This document shows positions 6,767 through 14,793 of a stretch of 14,942 nucleotides of DNA, in pieces. The first letter of the stretch is position 1. Each line of letters begins with the position of its first letter. This stretch comes from JANOXC01 sp031418215 (lineage in GTDB: Bacteria > Bacteroidota > Bacteroidia > AKYH767-A > OLB10). The notes beneath the pieces are model-generated. The model was not told the origin of the DNA and did no database searches. It saw only the letters and a list, made by a program, of their open reading frames with translations. The stretch is taken from NCBI GenBank assembly GCA_031418215.1, contig JANOXC010000145.1, positions 1 to 14,942 on the forward strand. Reading direction: 5' to 3'. The translations under genes and the position numbers were made by a program.

Positions 6767-7750
6767 TTAATATTCAGGGAGTACGGGCTTGTTATCTGCC
6801 ACTTTATCTATTTCCTGCAATATTTTTTCAGTGAGTTTTGGCAAAAGTTTTAGCGCTCCAAAATTTTCCTTCAGTTGCTGCGGTTTACTGGCGCCAAGAA
6901 TTACCGTACTTACATTGTTATTTTTCAGACACCATGCAATGGATAATTGTGCCAGTGTCACGTCCATTTTTTTAGCAATCAATTTGAGCTTTTTAACCTT
7001 TTCCATTTTTGCATCTGTCAATTGCTGTTGACGCAACCATTCCAATCCCTTCATGCTTAGCCTTGTTTCGCCCGGATCTTTACGTGTATATTTTCCACTC
7101 AATAAACCGGAAGCCAATGGCGACCAGATGGTTGTTCCCATACCTTCATTGTTAAACAGGTGGAGGTATTCATTTTCCATTTTTTTGCGTTCGAAGATAT
7201 TGTATTGCGGTTGCTCCATCACCGGACCGATTAAGTGATTGCGTGCTGCCTCCAAATGCGCTTGCATAATTTCCGCAGCGCTCCATTCCGATGTTCCCCA
7301 ATACAAAATTTTCCCCTGTTGCAATAATGTATTCATTGCCCATACTGCTTCTGCAATGGGAGTGTTTTTATCGGGACGATGACAGAAAAACAAATCAATG
7401 TAATCAACCTGCAGTCGTTTCATTGCAGCATGACAGCCTTCGATGATATGTTTACGGCTGAGTCCCTTCTGAGTGGGCTTCCCTTCTTCATATCCCCAAA
7501 AGACCTTGCTGGAGACCATGTAGGAACTACGCGCCCAGTTTTTTGATTTTAATATTTGTCCAAGCACTTCTTCACTTTTACCACGTGAATAGATCTCAGC
7601 ATTATCGAAAAAATTAATTCCTTCCTCATAAGCTACACTGATCAGCTCGTCGGCAGTACTGTAGTCAATTTGTTTTGCAAAAGTGAGCCAGGTGCCAAAG
7701 GACATTGCACTTACTTGTATGCCTGTATTGCCTAATTTTCTGTATTCCAT
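6767..7750 (-). CDS. Aldo/keto reductase, Kv-beta-like group
   Basis: A 327-residue cytoplasmic NADPH-dependent aldo/keto reductase. The TIM-barrel family's catalytic tetrad is complete: Asp49 and Tyr54 in FFDNAEIYS, Lys82 in VSSKVFW, and His124 in FFCHRPD. The start MEYRKLGNTGIQVS and the sequences ILYWGTSEWSAAEI, GPVMEQPQYN and TTIWSPLASGLLSGKY resemble the potassium-channel-beta/YghZ branch, whose members reduce aldehydes, methylglyoxal among them. There is no ion channel nearby, so a channel role is not implied. It is a single gene, convergent with the Rid gene across 114 bases and divergent from the M4 protease gene. The physiological substrate is unknown. Confidence 0.93.
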   Translation of the reverse strand: MEYRKLGNTGIQVSAMSFGTWLTFAKQIDYSTADELISVAYEEGINFFDNAEIYSRGKSEEVLGQILKSKNWARSSYMVSSKVFWGYEEGKPTQKGLSRKHIIEGCHAAMKRLQVDYIDLFFCHRPDKNTPIAEAVWAMNTLLQQGKILYWGTSEWSAAEIMQAHLEAARNHLIGPVMEQPQYNIFERKKMENEYLHLFNNEGMGTTIWSPLASGLLSGKYTRKDPGETRLSMKGLEWLRQQQLTDAKMEKVKKLKLIAKKMDVTLAQLSIAWCLKNNNVSTVILGASKPQQLKENFGALKLLPKLTEKILQEIDKVADNKPVLPEY

Positions 7751-7781
7751 TTTTGTTTTTTAATAAGCCTGTTTCAAGGTA

Positions 7782-7789
7782 CAAAGCTA
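7782..7789 (-). promoter_or_regulatory. -7 element (TAGCTTTG) of the aldo/keto reductase gene
   Basis: On the minus strand TAGCTTTG matches TAnnTTTG exactly and would start transcription near 7775, about 25 bases before the ATG. No -33 TTG at the right distance is seen. Confidence 0.45.
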
Positions 7790-7822
7790 TCAATGAAATG
7801 GCTTGCAGGGTAATTTTAAAAC

Positions 7823-7841
7823 AACTATATTTACAATAGTT
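7823..7841 (+). promoter_or_regulatory. Inverted repeat over the probable promoter of the M4 protease gene
   Basis: AACTAT (7823-7828) and ATAGTT (7836-7841) form a 6-base inverted repeat around ATTTACA. The block includes TATATTTA (7826-7833), a 7 of 8 match to TAnnTTTG, 43 bases before the ATG. It may be a promoter overlapped by an operator, but the arms are short and A/T-rich and could arise by chance. Confidence 0.35.
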
Positions 7842-7876
7842 TTAAACCCAAACCTTTTACTACATTATTTTAAATT

Positions 7877-10800
7877 ATGAAAAAAGTACTCTTATTAGTA
7901 ATTTCATTCTTTAGCATACAATTTTCTTTTTCGCAAGTATTTAGCGGTCAGGCGGCAGAAGCAATATTTCCGCAAGCTAATGAGGTAAAAATTGATCAAC
8001 AGACTAATTCGCCGGTTTTTATCAGCCTTACACCAGGGAGTTCAATAAACATTGCTTCAATGATGGAGTCATTGAAAAATCTTTTAGGGATGAATCAATA
8101 TGATGCTTTCAGGTTGGAAAAAATGGACAGTGATGAATTAGGAATGAGGCACCTGCGATATCAGCAAATGTATAAAGGACTTATTGTTGAAATGGGAAAA
8201 TATTTCCTACATGAAAATAACGGTTTTGTTTCTTCTGCTAACGGATTGTTTTATACGATTGGTGCGCTGGATATAAATCCGGTTTTAAGTGTTGAGTCGG
8301 CTTTCAAAGCAGCATTGAAGAACATCAATGCCAGGAAGTATTTATGGCAAGATCCTGTGGAGGAAGCATTATTACGTACTGAGCAAAACAACTTAACGGC
8401 TACGTGGTTGCCAAAAGGGACGCTTGTTGTCTTTCCGGGTAATGTATATTTGAAATCCCCCAAAGCTGTTTTATGTTGGAAGTTTGATATTTATGCAATT
8501 GACCCTTTAAGTCGTAATTATATTTATGTAAATGCAACAAACGGGGAAATTATATATAAAGAAAACCGTATTTGTAATATAGCAACAACCGGAACAGGCA
8601 ACACAAAATATAATGGAACACAGTCATTTACAACGGATAGTGTTTCAGCGAATGTGTTTCGTTTGAGAGATAATAGTAGAGGCGCCGTTGTGGAAACATA
8701 CAATATGCAAAAAGGAACTGGTTACGGTGCTGCCATTGATTTTACTGATGCAGACAATGTCTGGACCTCTGTTACTAATCAGGATAATGCCGCTCTGGAT
8801 GCTCATTGGGGAGCAGAGAAAACTTATGATTATTACCTTGCTGTTCATGGCCGTAACAGTTATGATAATGCGGGTTCAGCAATGCGCTCCTACGTACATT
8901 ATTCGAATGCATACAATAACGCTTTTTGGGATGGCGTTCGCATGACATACGGCGATGGTGATGGAACAACATTTACTGCATTGACAGAACTGGATGTATG
9001 CGGGCATGAACTTACACATGGTGTTACTGCAAATTCTTCAGGACTGATTTACTCCAACGAATCAGGTGCATTGAATGAATCATTCAGCGATATTTTTGGA
9101 AAGGCCATCGATTTTTATGTAAATCCATTAGCGGCAACATGGAAGATCGGAGCGAAATGTTATACTCCGGGAACTGCCGGTGATGCATTGCGATACATGA
9201 ACAATCCCAATTTAGCCGGGAATCCCGATACTTATCATGGCACTAGTTGGTACAATGGTACAGCAGATAACGGTGGTGTACATACCAATTCCGGAGTGCA
9301 GAACTTTTGGTTTTATCTGTTGGTCTCCGGTGGATCAGGAACGAATGATGTTGGCTTTATATATAATGTTGCAGGTATTGGTATTGAAAAAGCACGAAGG
9401 ATTGCCTATCGTAATAATACGGTTTATTTATCCCCTTCAGCAACGTATGCTGATGCAGCATTTTATGCTTTGAAATCAGCGTCTGATTTGTTTGGAATTT
9501 GTTCACCTGAAGCTGTTTCAGTAAAAAATGCATGGGATGCCGTTGGTGTTTTCGGTTTACAGCTCAATGCAAATGCGCAAGCCACAACCATTGGGGCTAC
9601 TTGTCTTGGTGGTAATGTCCAACTCTCTGCATCCGGCGGAGTCAGTTATTCCTGGAGTGGTCCTAACGGATATATTTCAACGCTGAAATCTCCTGTAATT
9701 GCAAATGCTGCAGCAAATGTTGCCGGTGTTTATACTTGTTTGGTGACTGACAGCAACGGATGCGTTGGAGCGCCAACGATTGATGTAACTATAAATGCAT
9801 TACCGAATATTAATGCAGGTGCAGATGTTTCCATTTGCCAAGGAGTTGCAGCCAACTTAAATGCAATTGCAGGGATAGCAGGACAAGGATTGAACACTGG
9901 AGTTAACAACACTTCTTTACCAATTCCGGATTACCCTGCTGCTGCTGTTTTTTCCAGCATCAATATCAATGGCGCAACAAATGCCAATGCAGTTGTTACA
10001 GTAATAATTGACAGTCTTACACATTCTTATGATGGGGATCTCGATATCAGGCTCGTAGCACCCAATGGATCGGAAATTATATTGGTTTCAGGAAGGGGCG
10101 GAGCAGGCGTTAATTATTTGCATACTATTTTCAAGACTGGCTTTACACCAATAGCCTCCGGTACAGCTCCATTTAATGGAACATTTGCGCCACAGCAAGC
10201 ATTCAATAATTTAACCGGATCAGCCAATGGAACATGGAAATTAGAAATTTCAGATTTGGGAGGATTGGATGTCGGGACACTTTGGAAGTGGTCGCTTTCC
10301 ATTCAAGCAAATGCAATCAATGCTTACAGCTGGTCACCGGCAACAGGACTGTCGAATGCTGCTATCAATAATCCTTCTGCATTACCAGCTTCCACAACAG
10401 CTTATATTGTGACTGTTACCGACGTATTGGGATGTTCAGCAAGCGATGATGTAAATGTAAATGTCGCTTCGCCTTTTTTATTAGCATCTATCAATAATGC
10501 CGGTTGTGGCCTAAGTAATGGCAGTATTAACCTAACAGTTACGGGGTTAAATGCTCCAATTAATTATAGCTGGTCGAATGGTGCAACTACAGAAGATATT
10601 ACAGCTGTTGCTGCAGGATCATATAGTGTTACGGTAACAAACGGTAGTTGTTCAGCATCAGGTTCTTTTACGGTTCAAACGGCAGGTGGAAATTCTCCGC
10701 CGACACCACTTGCGATTGTTGGCCAGTCGTCAGCCTGCAGAAATCAAAGTGGCATTGTATATAGTGTTCCTGTTGTAGCCGGCGCCACAAGTTACAACTG

Positions 10801-12241
10801 GACTTTGCCAACCGGTGTAACAGGTTCTTCTTCTACCGAAAGCATAGCATTAAATTTTGGACCCACTTTTTCTGGTGGAAATGTTTGCGTGAGCGCAGTG
10901 AATATTTGTGGAAGCAGTGTGCCATTGTGTAAGCCACTCGTATTGCTTACTACTGCACCTTCAACACCTGCAAGTATTAGTGGAATAACAACTGCTTGCA
11001 GCAGTTCAACACAAACATATACTGTTCTCTTAGATAACAATGCTACTATATATAATTGGACAATCCCTGCAAACACCTCCATATTGAGCGGTGCAGGAAC
11101 TAATTCCATTCAGTTGAGTTTTAACAGCAGTTGGGTTTCAGGGAGTTTAACGGTAAGTTCAGGAAATTGTATTGGCAACAGTTCAAATCGTACACTTGCC
11201 TTGCGCAGTCTCCCTGCTACTCCTTCATCCATCACCGGCGATCGTTTAGCAGTTTGCGCAGGAACAACACATCCTTATACGGCGCCTGCTGCTACCGGGG
11301 CAACAAGTTATAGCTGGACGTTCCCTGCAGGATCTTCTATTACTGGGCAAGGAACAAACAGCGTACAAATTACTTTTCCGCTTCCTTTTGCAACCGGTAA
11401 TGTAACGGTTGCTTCACAAAATGTTTGTGGCAACAGTACTGCCGGGTCAGTTTCCGTTCGAAGTGTCCCTTCAACACCGGGAACCATAAGTGGGCCATTA
11501 AATAATAATTGTGCTGTATTAAATGCAGTTTATTCCGTTGCTGCTTCTACTACAGGAGCCACAGGTTATACATGGGTTGTCCCGGCATTTGCAACGATTG
11601 CCAGCGGTCAGAATACCAATTCTCTCCATGTTAATTTTACAGGAACAGGAAGCGGAACAATTTCTGTTTCAGCTAATAATACTTGTGGCAGCAGCGCAAG
11701 CAGGACGCTCAGCGGTGTTACTACATTACCTGCACGCCCGGCATCGATATCAGGCACTTCAACAGTATGTTTAAATCAAACAGGAATACCATTAAGCGTT
11801 GTTTCCCAGGCCGGAGTTAATTACAATTGGACTGTCCCTTCAGGTGCAACAATTACGAGTGGCCAAACAACAGCAAACGTTACTGCTAATTGGGGAAGTG
11901 TGGCAGGTAATGTGGCTGTTGTTGCTACCAATAGTTGTGGAAGTGCAGCTAGTAGGACAAAAGCAATTACTATTAATTGCAGGATTGCTGATATAGCACA
12001 AGATGAAATTAGCTTGTACCCAAACCCTGTCAATGATTTAGTAACGCTTCAGGTTAACAATGCATCAGATCATCAATATATATATGAAGTATATGATATG
12101 ATTGGGAAAAAGTTGCTATCGAAAGAAATTTCAATTGAAAATAACGAAATTAATGTGAGCGCTTTTGCCAATGGCGTTTATCTGGTTCAGTTAAGAAATG
12201 AAAATGGATTAGTAAAAGCATTAAAAATGGTGATTCAGTAA
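7877..12241 (+). CDS. Secreted M4 (thermolysin-like) metalloprotease with P-domain, SprB/PKD-like repeats and T9SS sorting domain
   Basis: A 1454-residue extracellular zinc endoprotease. In order: signal peptide (1 to about 20, ending FSFSQ); FTP and PepSY-like propeptide (about 50-225); M4 catalytic domain (about 240-565) with HELTH (377-381; His377 and His381 bind zinc, Glu378 is the base), third ligand Glu401 in NESGALNESFSD, and His469 in DNGGVHTNSG, all as in thermolysin; Ig/PKD-like module (about 566-640); a second such module apparently split by a proprotein-convertase P-domain (about 680-810, with HSYDGDLDIRLVAPNGSEI); a SprB-type repeat (about 868-935); five PKD-like repeats (about 943-1368); type A T9SS sorting domain (about 1369-1454, with LYPNPVND and NGVYLVQL). 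It should cross the inner membrane by Sec and the outer membrane by T9SS. All active-site residues are present. No T9SS genes are in the window. The gene has its own promoter region and a bidirectional terminator. Confidence 0.95.
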   Translation: MKKVLLLVISFFSIQFSFSQVFSGQAAEAIFPQANEVKIDQQTNSPVFISLTPGSSINIASMMESLKNLLGMNQYDAFRLEKMDSDELGMRHLRYQQMYKGLIVEMGKYFLHENNGFVSSANGLFYTIGALDINPVLSVESAFKAALKNINARKYLWQDPVEEALLRTEQNNLTATWLPKGTLVVFPGNVYLKSPKAVLCWKFDIYAIDPLSRNYIYVNATNGEIIYKENRICNIATTGTGNTKYNGTQSFTTDSVSANVFRLRDNSRGAVVETYNMQKGTGYGAAIDFTDADNVWTSVTNQDNAALDAHWGAEKTYDYYLAVHGRNSYDNAGSAMRSYVHYSNAYNNAFWDGVRMTYGDGDGTTFTALTELDVCGHELTHGVTANSSGLIYSNESGALNESFSDIFGKAIDFYVNPLAATWKIGAKCYTPGTAGDALRYMNNPNLAGNPDTYHGTSWYNGTADNGGVHTNSGVQNFWFYLLVSGGSGTNDVGFIYNVAGIGIEKARRIAYRNNTVYLSPSATYADAAFYALKSASDLFGICSPEAVSVKNAWDAVGVFGLQLNANAQATTIGATCLGGNVQLSASGGVSYSWSGPNGYISTLKSPVIANAAANVAGVYTCLVTDSNGCVGAPTIDVTINALPNINAGADVSICQGVAANLNAIAGIAGQGLNTGVNNTSLPIPDYPAAAVFSSININGATNANAVVTVIIDSLTHSYDGDLDIRLVAPNGSEIILVSGRGGAGVNYLHTIFKTGFTPIASGTAPFNGTFAPQQAFNNLTGSANGTWKLEISDLGGLDVGTLWKWSLSIQANAINAYSWSPATGLSNAAINNPSALPASTTAYIVTVTDVLGCSASDDVNVNVASPFLLASINNAGCGLSNGSINLTVTGLNAPINYSWSNGATTEDITAVAAGSYSVTVTNGSCSASGSFTVQTAGGNSPPTPLAIVGQSSACRNQSGIVYSVPVVAGATSYNWTLPTGVTGSSSTESIALNFGPTFSGGNVCVSAVNICGSSVPLCKPLVLLTTAPSTPASISGITTACSSSTQTYTVLLDNNATIYNWTIPANTSILSGAGTNSIQLSFNSSWVSGSLTVSSGNCIGNSSNRTLALRSLPATPSSITGDRLAVCAGTTHPYTAPAATGATSYSWTFPAGSSITGQGTNSVQITFPLPFATGNVTVASQNVCGNSTAGSVSVRSVPSTPGTISGPLNNNCAVLNAVYSVAASTTGATGYTWVVPAFATIASGQNTNSLHVNFTGTGSGTISVSANNTCGSSASRTLSGVTTLPARPASISGTSTVCLNQTGIPLSVVSQAGVNYNWTVPSGATITSGQTTANVTANWGSVAGNVAVVATNSCGSAASRTKAITINCRIADIAQDEISLYPNPVNDLVTLQVNNASDHQYIYEVYDMIGKKLLSKEISIENNEINVSAFANGVYLVQLRNENGLVKALKMVIQ
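10703..11980 (+). repeat. Five tandem PKD-like repeats coded within the M4 protease gene
   Basis: Five units of about 84-86 residues (roughly 943-1027, 1028-1111, 1112-1196, 1197-1282 and 1283-1368). Each starts near TPxxIxG, has a cysteine about 10 residues on, then YxWTxP, a G-Q/A-G-T-N-S-like turn and a second cysteine (as in NVCGNS, NTCGSS and NSCGSA). The paired cysteines suggest one disulfide per unit; unit 2 has SGNCIGNSS in the equivalent place. Unit sequences have diverged widely, so this is an old duplication. Confidence 0.8.
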
Positions 12242-12248
12242 ATTGGTT

Positions 12249-12291
12249 GAAATAAAAAAGCTTCCTTTTTTTAAGAAAGCTTTTTTATTTC
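12249..12291. terminator. Bidirectional terminator between the two peptidase genes
   Basis: GAAATAAAAAAGCTT (12249-12263) and AAGCTTTTTTATTTC (12277-12291) are perfect 15-base inverted repeats; after one mismatch CTT/AAG extends the stem to a T5 loop. The arm itself gives a T-rich tail in both directions, so it can stop the M4 protease transcript and the convergent M28 peptidase transcript. It starts 8 bases after one stop codon and ends 17 bases from the other. Confidence 0.85.
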
Positions 12292-12307
12292 AAATAGCAT
12301 TTAATGA

Positions 12308-13978
12308 TTAAAATGTAATTTCAGCATTCACTTCTTCATTCCCTCTTTTCACTTTAACTTTTGTGGTATCGCCTTTTTTAAACATACTTAAAGCTTTCAT
12401 ATAAGCTGTCATGTCGGTAACAACATAATCACCAAGCTGGATTACAACATCACCCTGCAACAAACCTGCTTTACTGGCAGGCCTTCCTTCTGTAATGCCG
12501 TCAATGCGCATTCCTTCGCCTTCATAAGCGTAATCAGGAATCACACCCAGTGTCACTTTAAAACGTGGTGTATTTTCATTGCTGTCATCTTTTGTCTTGG
12601 TGAATTCAAGCTTACCTTTATCATCCAAACGATGGATCAGTTGCAATATGTAATCAATAATTCTTGCTTCACCAACATAATTAATCAAGGGCTCATCATC
12701 ACTTGGTTTATGATAATCACTCTGTGTCCCGCTGAAGAAATGAATTGCAGGAATGTCTTTGAGATAAAAAGATGTTTGGTCAGAAGGGCCAACTCCTGAT
12801 TCCGTGGTTTTCGTTTTTAAACTATCTATCTTTATATAATCCATTGTGATCTTCCAGGCCGGGGAGGTTCCAACACCGTTAATGATTACTGTTGAAGAGT
12901 CGTGTTTCAATCGTCCAAGCATATCCATGTTTATCATGTAATTCATTTTTTCTAATGGCAATGTCGGATGTTTAGTGTAATAGTTAGAACCAAGCAATCC
13001 TTTTTCCTCTCCGGAAAAAGCAATGAATAGGTAATTGTTGGATTTGTCAGTAGATTTTTTCAATATTCCTGCAAGTTCAATAAGTGCAGCCGTCCCGCTT
13101 GCATTGTCATCAGCACCGTTGTGAATTGCCGGGGCTCCTCTGTAAAGAGAAGATTCATCATCTCCGAACCCTAAATGGTCGTAATGTGCACCAATAACCA
13201 CTGTGTTTTTTGCGTTGTTGTTGATGAAGCCGATAACATTATGTCCTGTTGCTTCTTCTTTTATTAATTCTGCTGCCATTTCAATGAACCACATTTCTCC
13301 TTCATTGAGTTTTTCTTTAGCTGCAGCTTTCACAAAGAGTACTGGGATGTTTACCGGCGTGATTTTATTTTTAAAAATCTGTTTTGGATCTTCTGTTTCT
13401 TTGTTTGAATTAACTACAATCACACCTGCAGCGCCATAGGCAATTGCGGAATCAATTCTAGTCCTCAGGTCATAAGCAGCATATTTGGAGTGAGGGCTTT
13501 CACCATCAGGATATGACATTTGAATAAGAAAAATCTTCTTATCCAGGTTTTTTAGGTCTTTATAATCATCGTATCCCAATTGAGGTGCATGTATTCCATA
13601 GCCTACTTTGGTAAGTGTGCCAACACTACTTGTATTCCCCGACATTGCTAATGGATAGACATCATCACTTAATTTAAATAATGTGCCATTGATTTTAATA
13701 CTATTGTTTAACCCCGGCTTTGTTGATCGTGTAAAGGTAAATGGCTGAAGAAATCCTGTTTCGCCTTTTGGTTCGAGTCCCGCTTTCTTGAATGCATCAG
13801 TGATATATTGATAAGCCATTTTCTCACCTTTTGTTCCGGTTTCACGGCCTTCATAAGCGTCTGATGCCAGCGTAGAAATGTGTTTTTTCAGGTTTGCTTT
13901 CAGTGCTTCGTCATTGTTCTGTGCAATGCCGGAGAATTGAAACAGAAAAAGTAAAATATAAAGAAGAATTTTTTTCAT
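12308..13978 (-). CDS. M28-family metallo-aminopeptidase with PA and PDZ domains
   Basis: A 556-residue exported zinc exopeptidase. A signal peptide ends near residue 20 (FQFSGIAQ). A PA (protease-associated) domain occupies about 110-240, with YGAAGVIVVNS. The M28 catalytic domain (about 245-450) carries the expected two-zinc set: His265 in AHYDH, the bridging Asp in NGADDNASG (290/291), Glu324 (base) and Glu325 in SGEEKGLLGS, Asp352 in NMDMLG and His423 in DYHKPSDD. A C-terminal PDZ domain (about 472-556) includes ITEGRPASKAGLLQGDVVIQ. PDZ domains bind protein C-termini. It has no T9SS sorting domain or lipobox, so a periplasmic location is likely. It converges on the M4 protease gene; joint peptide breakdown is an inference. 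Aminopeptidase specificity cannot be read from sequence. Confidence 0.94.
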   Translation of the reverse strand: MKKILLYILLFLFQFSGIAQNNDEALKANLKKHISTLASDAYEGRETGTKGEKMAYQYITDAFKKAGLEPKGETGFLQPFTFTRSTKPGLNNSIKINGTLFKLSDDVYPLAMSGNTSSVGTLTKVGYGIHAPQLGYDDYKDLKNLDKKIFLIQMSYPDGESPHSKYAAYDLRTRIDSAIAYGAAGVIVVNSNKETEDPKQIFKNKITPVNIPVLFVKAAAKEKLNEGEMWFIEMAAELIKEEATGHNVIGFINNNAKNTVVIGAHYDHLGFGDDESSLYRGAPAIHNGADDNASGTAALIELAGILKKSTDKSNNYLFIAFSGEEKGLLGSNYYTKHPTLPLEKMNYMINMDMLGRLKHDSSTVIINGVGTSPAWKITMDYIKIDSLKTKTTESGVGPSDQTSFYLKDIPAIHFFSGTQSDYHKPSDDEPLINYVGEARIIDYILQLIHRLDDKGKLEFTKTKDDSNENTPRFKVTLGVIPDYAYEGEGMRIDGITEGRPASKAGLLQGDVVIQLGDYVVTDMTAYMKALSMFKKGDTTKVKVKRGNEEVNAEITF

Positions 13979-14014
13979 AAGTGAAATCTAAATGTGAATG
14001 ATTTTTAATATATT

Positions 14015-14049
14015 TTCAAGAGTCAGGAATCAAGAGTCAGGAATTAAGA
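14015..14049 (+). repeat. Heptamer-phased intergenic repeat
   Basis: Five in-register 7-base units: TTCAAGA, GTCAGGA, ATCAAGA, GTCAGGA, ATTAAGA; consensus about RTCARGA. It lies 36 bases upstream of the M28 peptidase start, in the gap 13979-14191 between two minus-strand genes. ATCAAGA is also the core unit of the repeat at 6654-6688. The rest of this gap is A/T-rich with no clear signal. Confidence 0.65.
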
Positions 14050-14191
14050 ATTTATGAAAGTAAAATATTTCCGTTGATGTTTCTTATTGATTATTTATTG
14101 CCGAAAAAAATTCTTAGTGTCTCTATTTTGCAACTTCTAAATTACAAAAAAACTTGGCATTGAAGGCAACTTTTTGATGTTTGTAAATTTA

Positions 14192-14707
14192 TTATTGCTG
14201 TTCAATCATTTTCTTTAAGTCATCATAAGTTTTTTGTCCTTGCTCATAAAATCCCTTTTTGTAAAAGTAAAAAACAGATCGCCAAATGATGCTGTTTCCG
14301 GTGACAAAATTATTTGAAGTTATTTGCGTTTGATTTCCTTTTGAAATGAACCGTACATCAACCAAATTACGCAGCACGGTATTGTCCAATTGATAGGCGT
14401 ATTGCTCATTAGGTTTAATAGTTGTGATTGTCTCAGTCATTTCATATTGTTGGCCATCCTGAAGGAGGATTAAGGTTAATATGGTGCCGGGGTTATTAAG
14501 CGCCCCGCTGTCAGCTTTGATGCTTACAAATCCGGGCACCCATTCCTTCATTTTCGAGGTGTCCATGAATAACGCAAATGCTTTTTCAACCGGAGCGTCA
14601 ACAACAACACTGTTTTCATAGGTCAATGAAGGAGTTAAAAGGCCAACGGCAAAGAAGGATGCTATGAGTAATAAAAAAAACAGGGCAATGTATTTGAATA
14701 TTTTCAT
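14192..14707 (-). CDS. Membrane-anchored SRPBCC (START-like) protein
   Basis: A 171-residue protein with an N-terminal hydrophobic segment (about 5-24) after a basic start, then a SRPBCC/polyketide-cyclase-like helix-grip domain (about 28-170). The domain opening is recognisable: YENSVVVDAPVEKAFALFMD followed by KMKEWVPGF, then beta strands with YEMTETITTIKPNEQYAYQL, and a C-terminal helix. The fold binds lipids or other hydrophobic ligands; ligand and role are unknown. The leader segment has no clear cleavage site, so I expect it to stay membrane-anchored and face the periplasm. It is divergent from the glycosylase gene and 213 bases upstream of the M28 gene on the same strand; co-transcription with it is uncertain. 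Confidence 0.8.
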   Translation of the reverse strand: MKIFKYIALFFLLLIASFFAVGLLTPSLTYENSVVVDAPVEKAFALFMDTSKMKEWVPGFVSIKADSGALNNPGTILTLILLQDGQQYEMTETITTIKPNEQYAYQLDNTVLRNLVDVRFISKGNQTQITSNNFVTGNSIIWRSVFYFYKKGFYEQGQKTYDDLKKMIEQQ

Positions 14708-14724
14708 CAGTTGATTTTCGCATA

Positions 14725-14732
14725 CAAAAATA
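14725..14732 (-). promoter_or_regulatory. -7 element (TATTTTTG) of the SRPBCC gene
   Basis: On the minus strand TATTTTTG matches TAnnTTTG exactly, 17 bases before the ATG, giving a leader of about 10 bases. No well-spaced -33 TTG is seen. Confidence 0.45.
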
Positions 14733-14793
14733 AGCGAATGAAGCCAACCTCAGCGATAGAACAATTACATTTACCTTCTGTTTAAGCAAGCAT

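Noticed and set aside
10792..11109. Minus-strand open frame of 105 codons inside the M4 protease repeats, and other antisense frames there.
   Set aside because: Antisense to repeated, compositionally biased Thr/Ser/Gly coding sequence, which tends to leave the reverse frame open; no domain seen.
14130..14165. Possible terminator of the SRPBCC gene on the minus strand (GTTGCC...GCCAAG before seven T).
   Set aside because: Only three consecutive pairs form before a C-C mismatch, so there is no credible stem.
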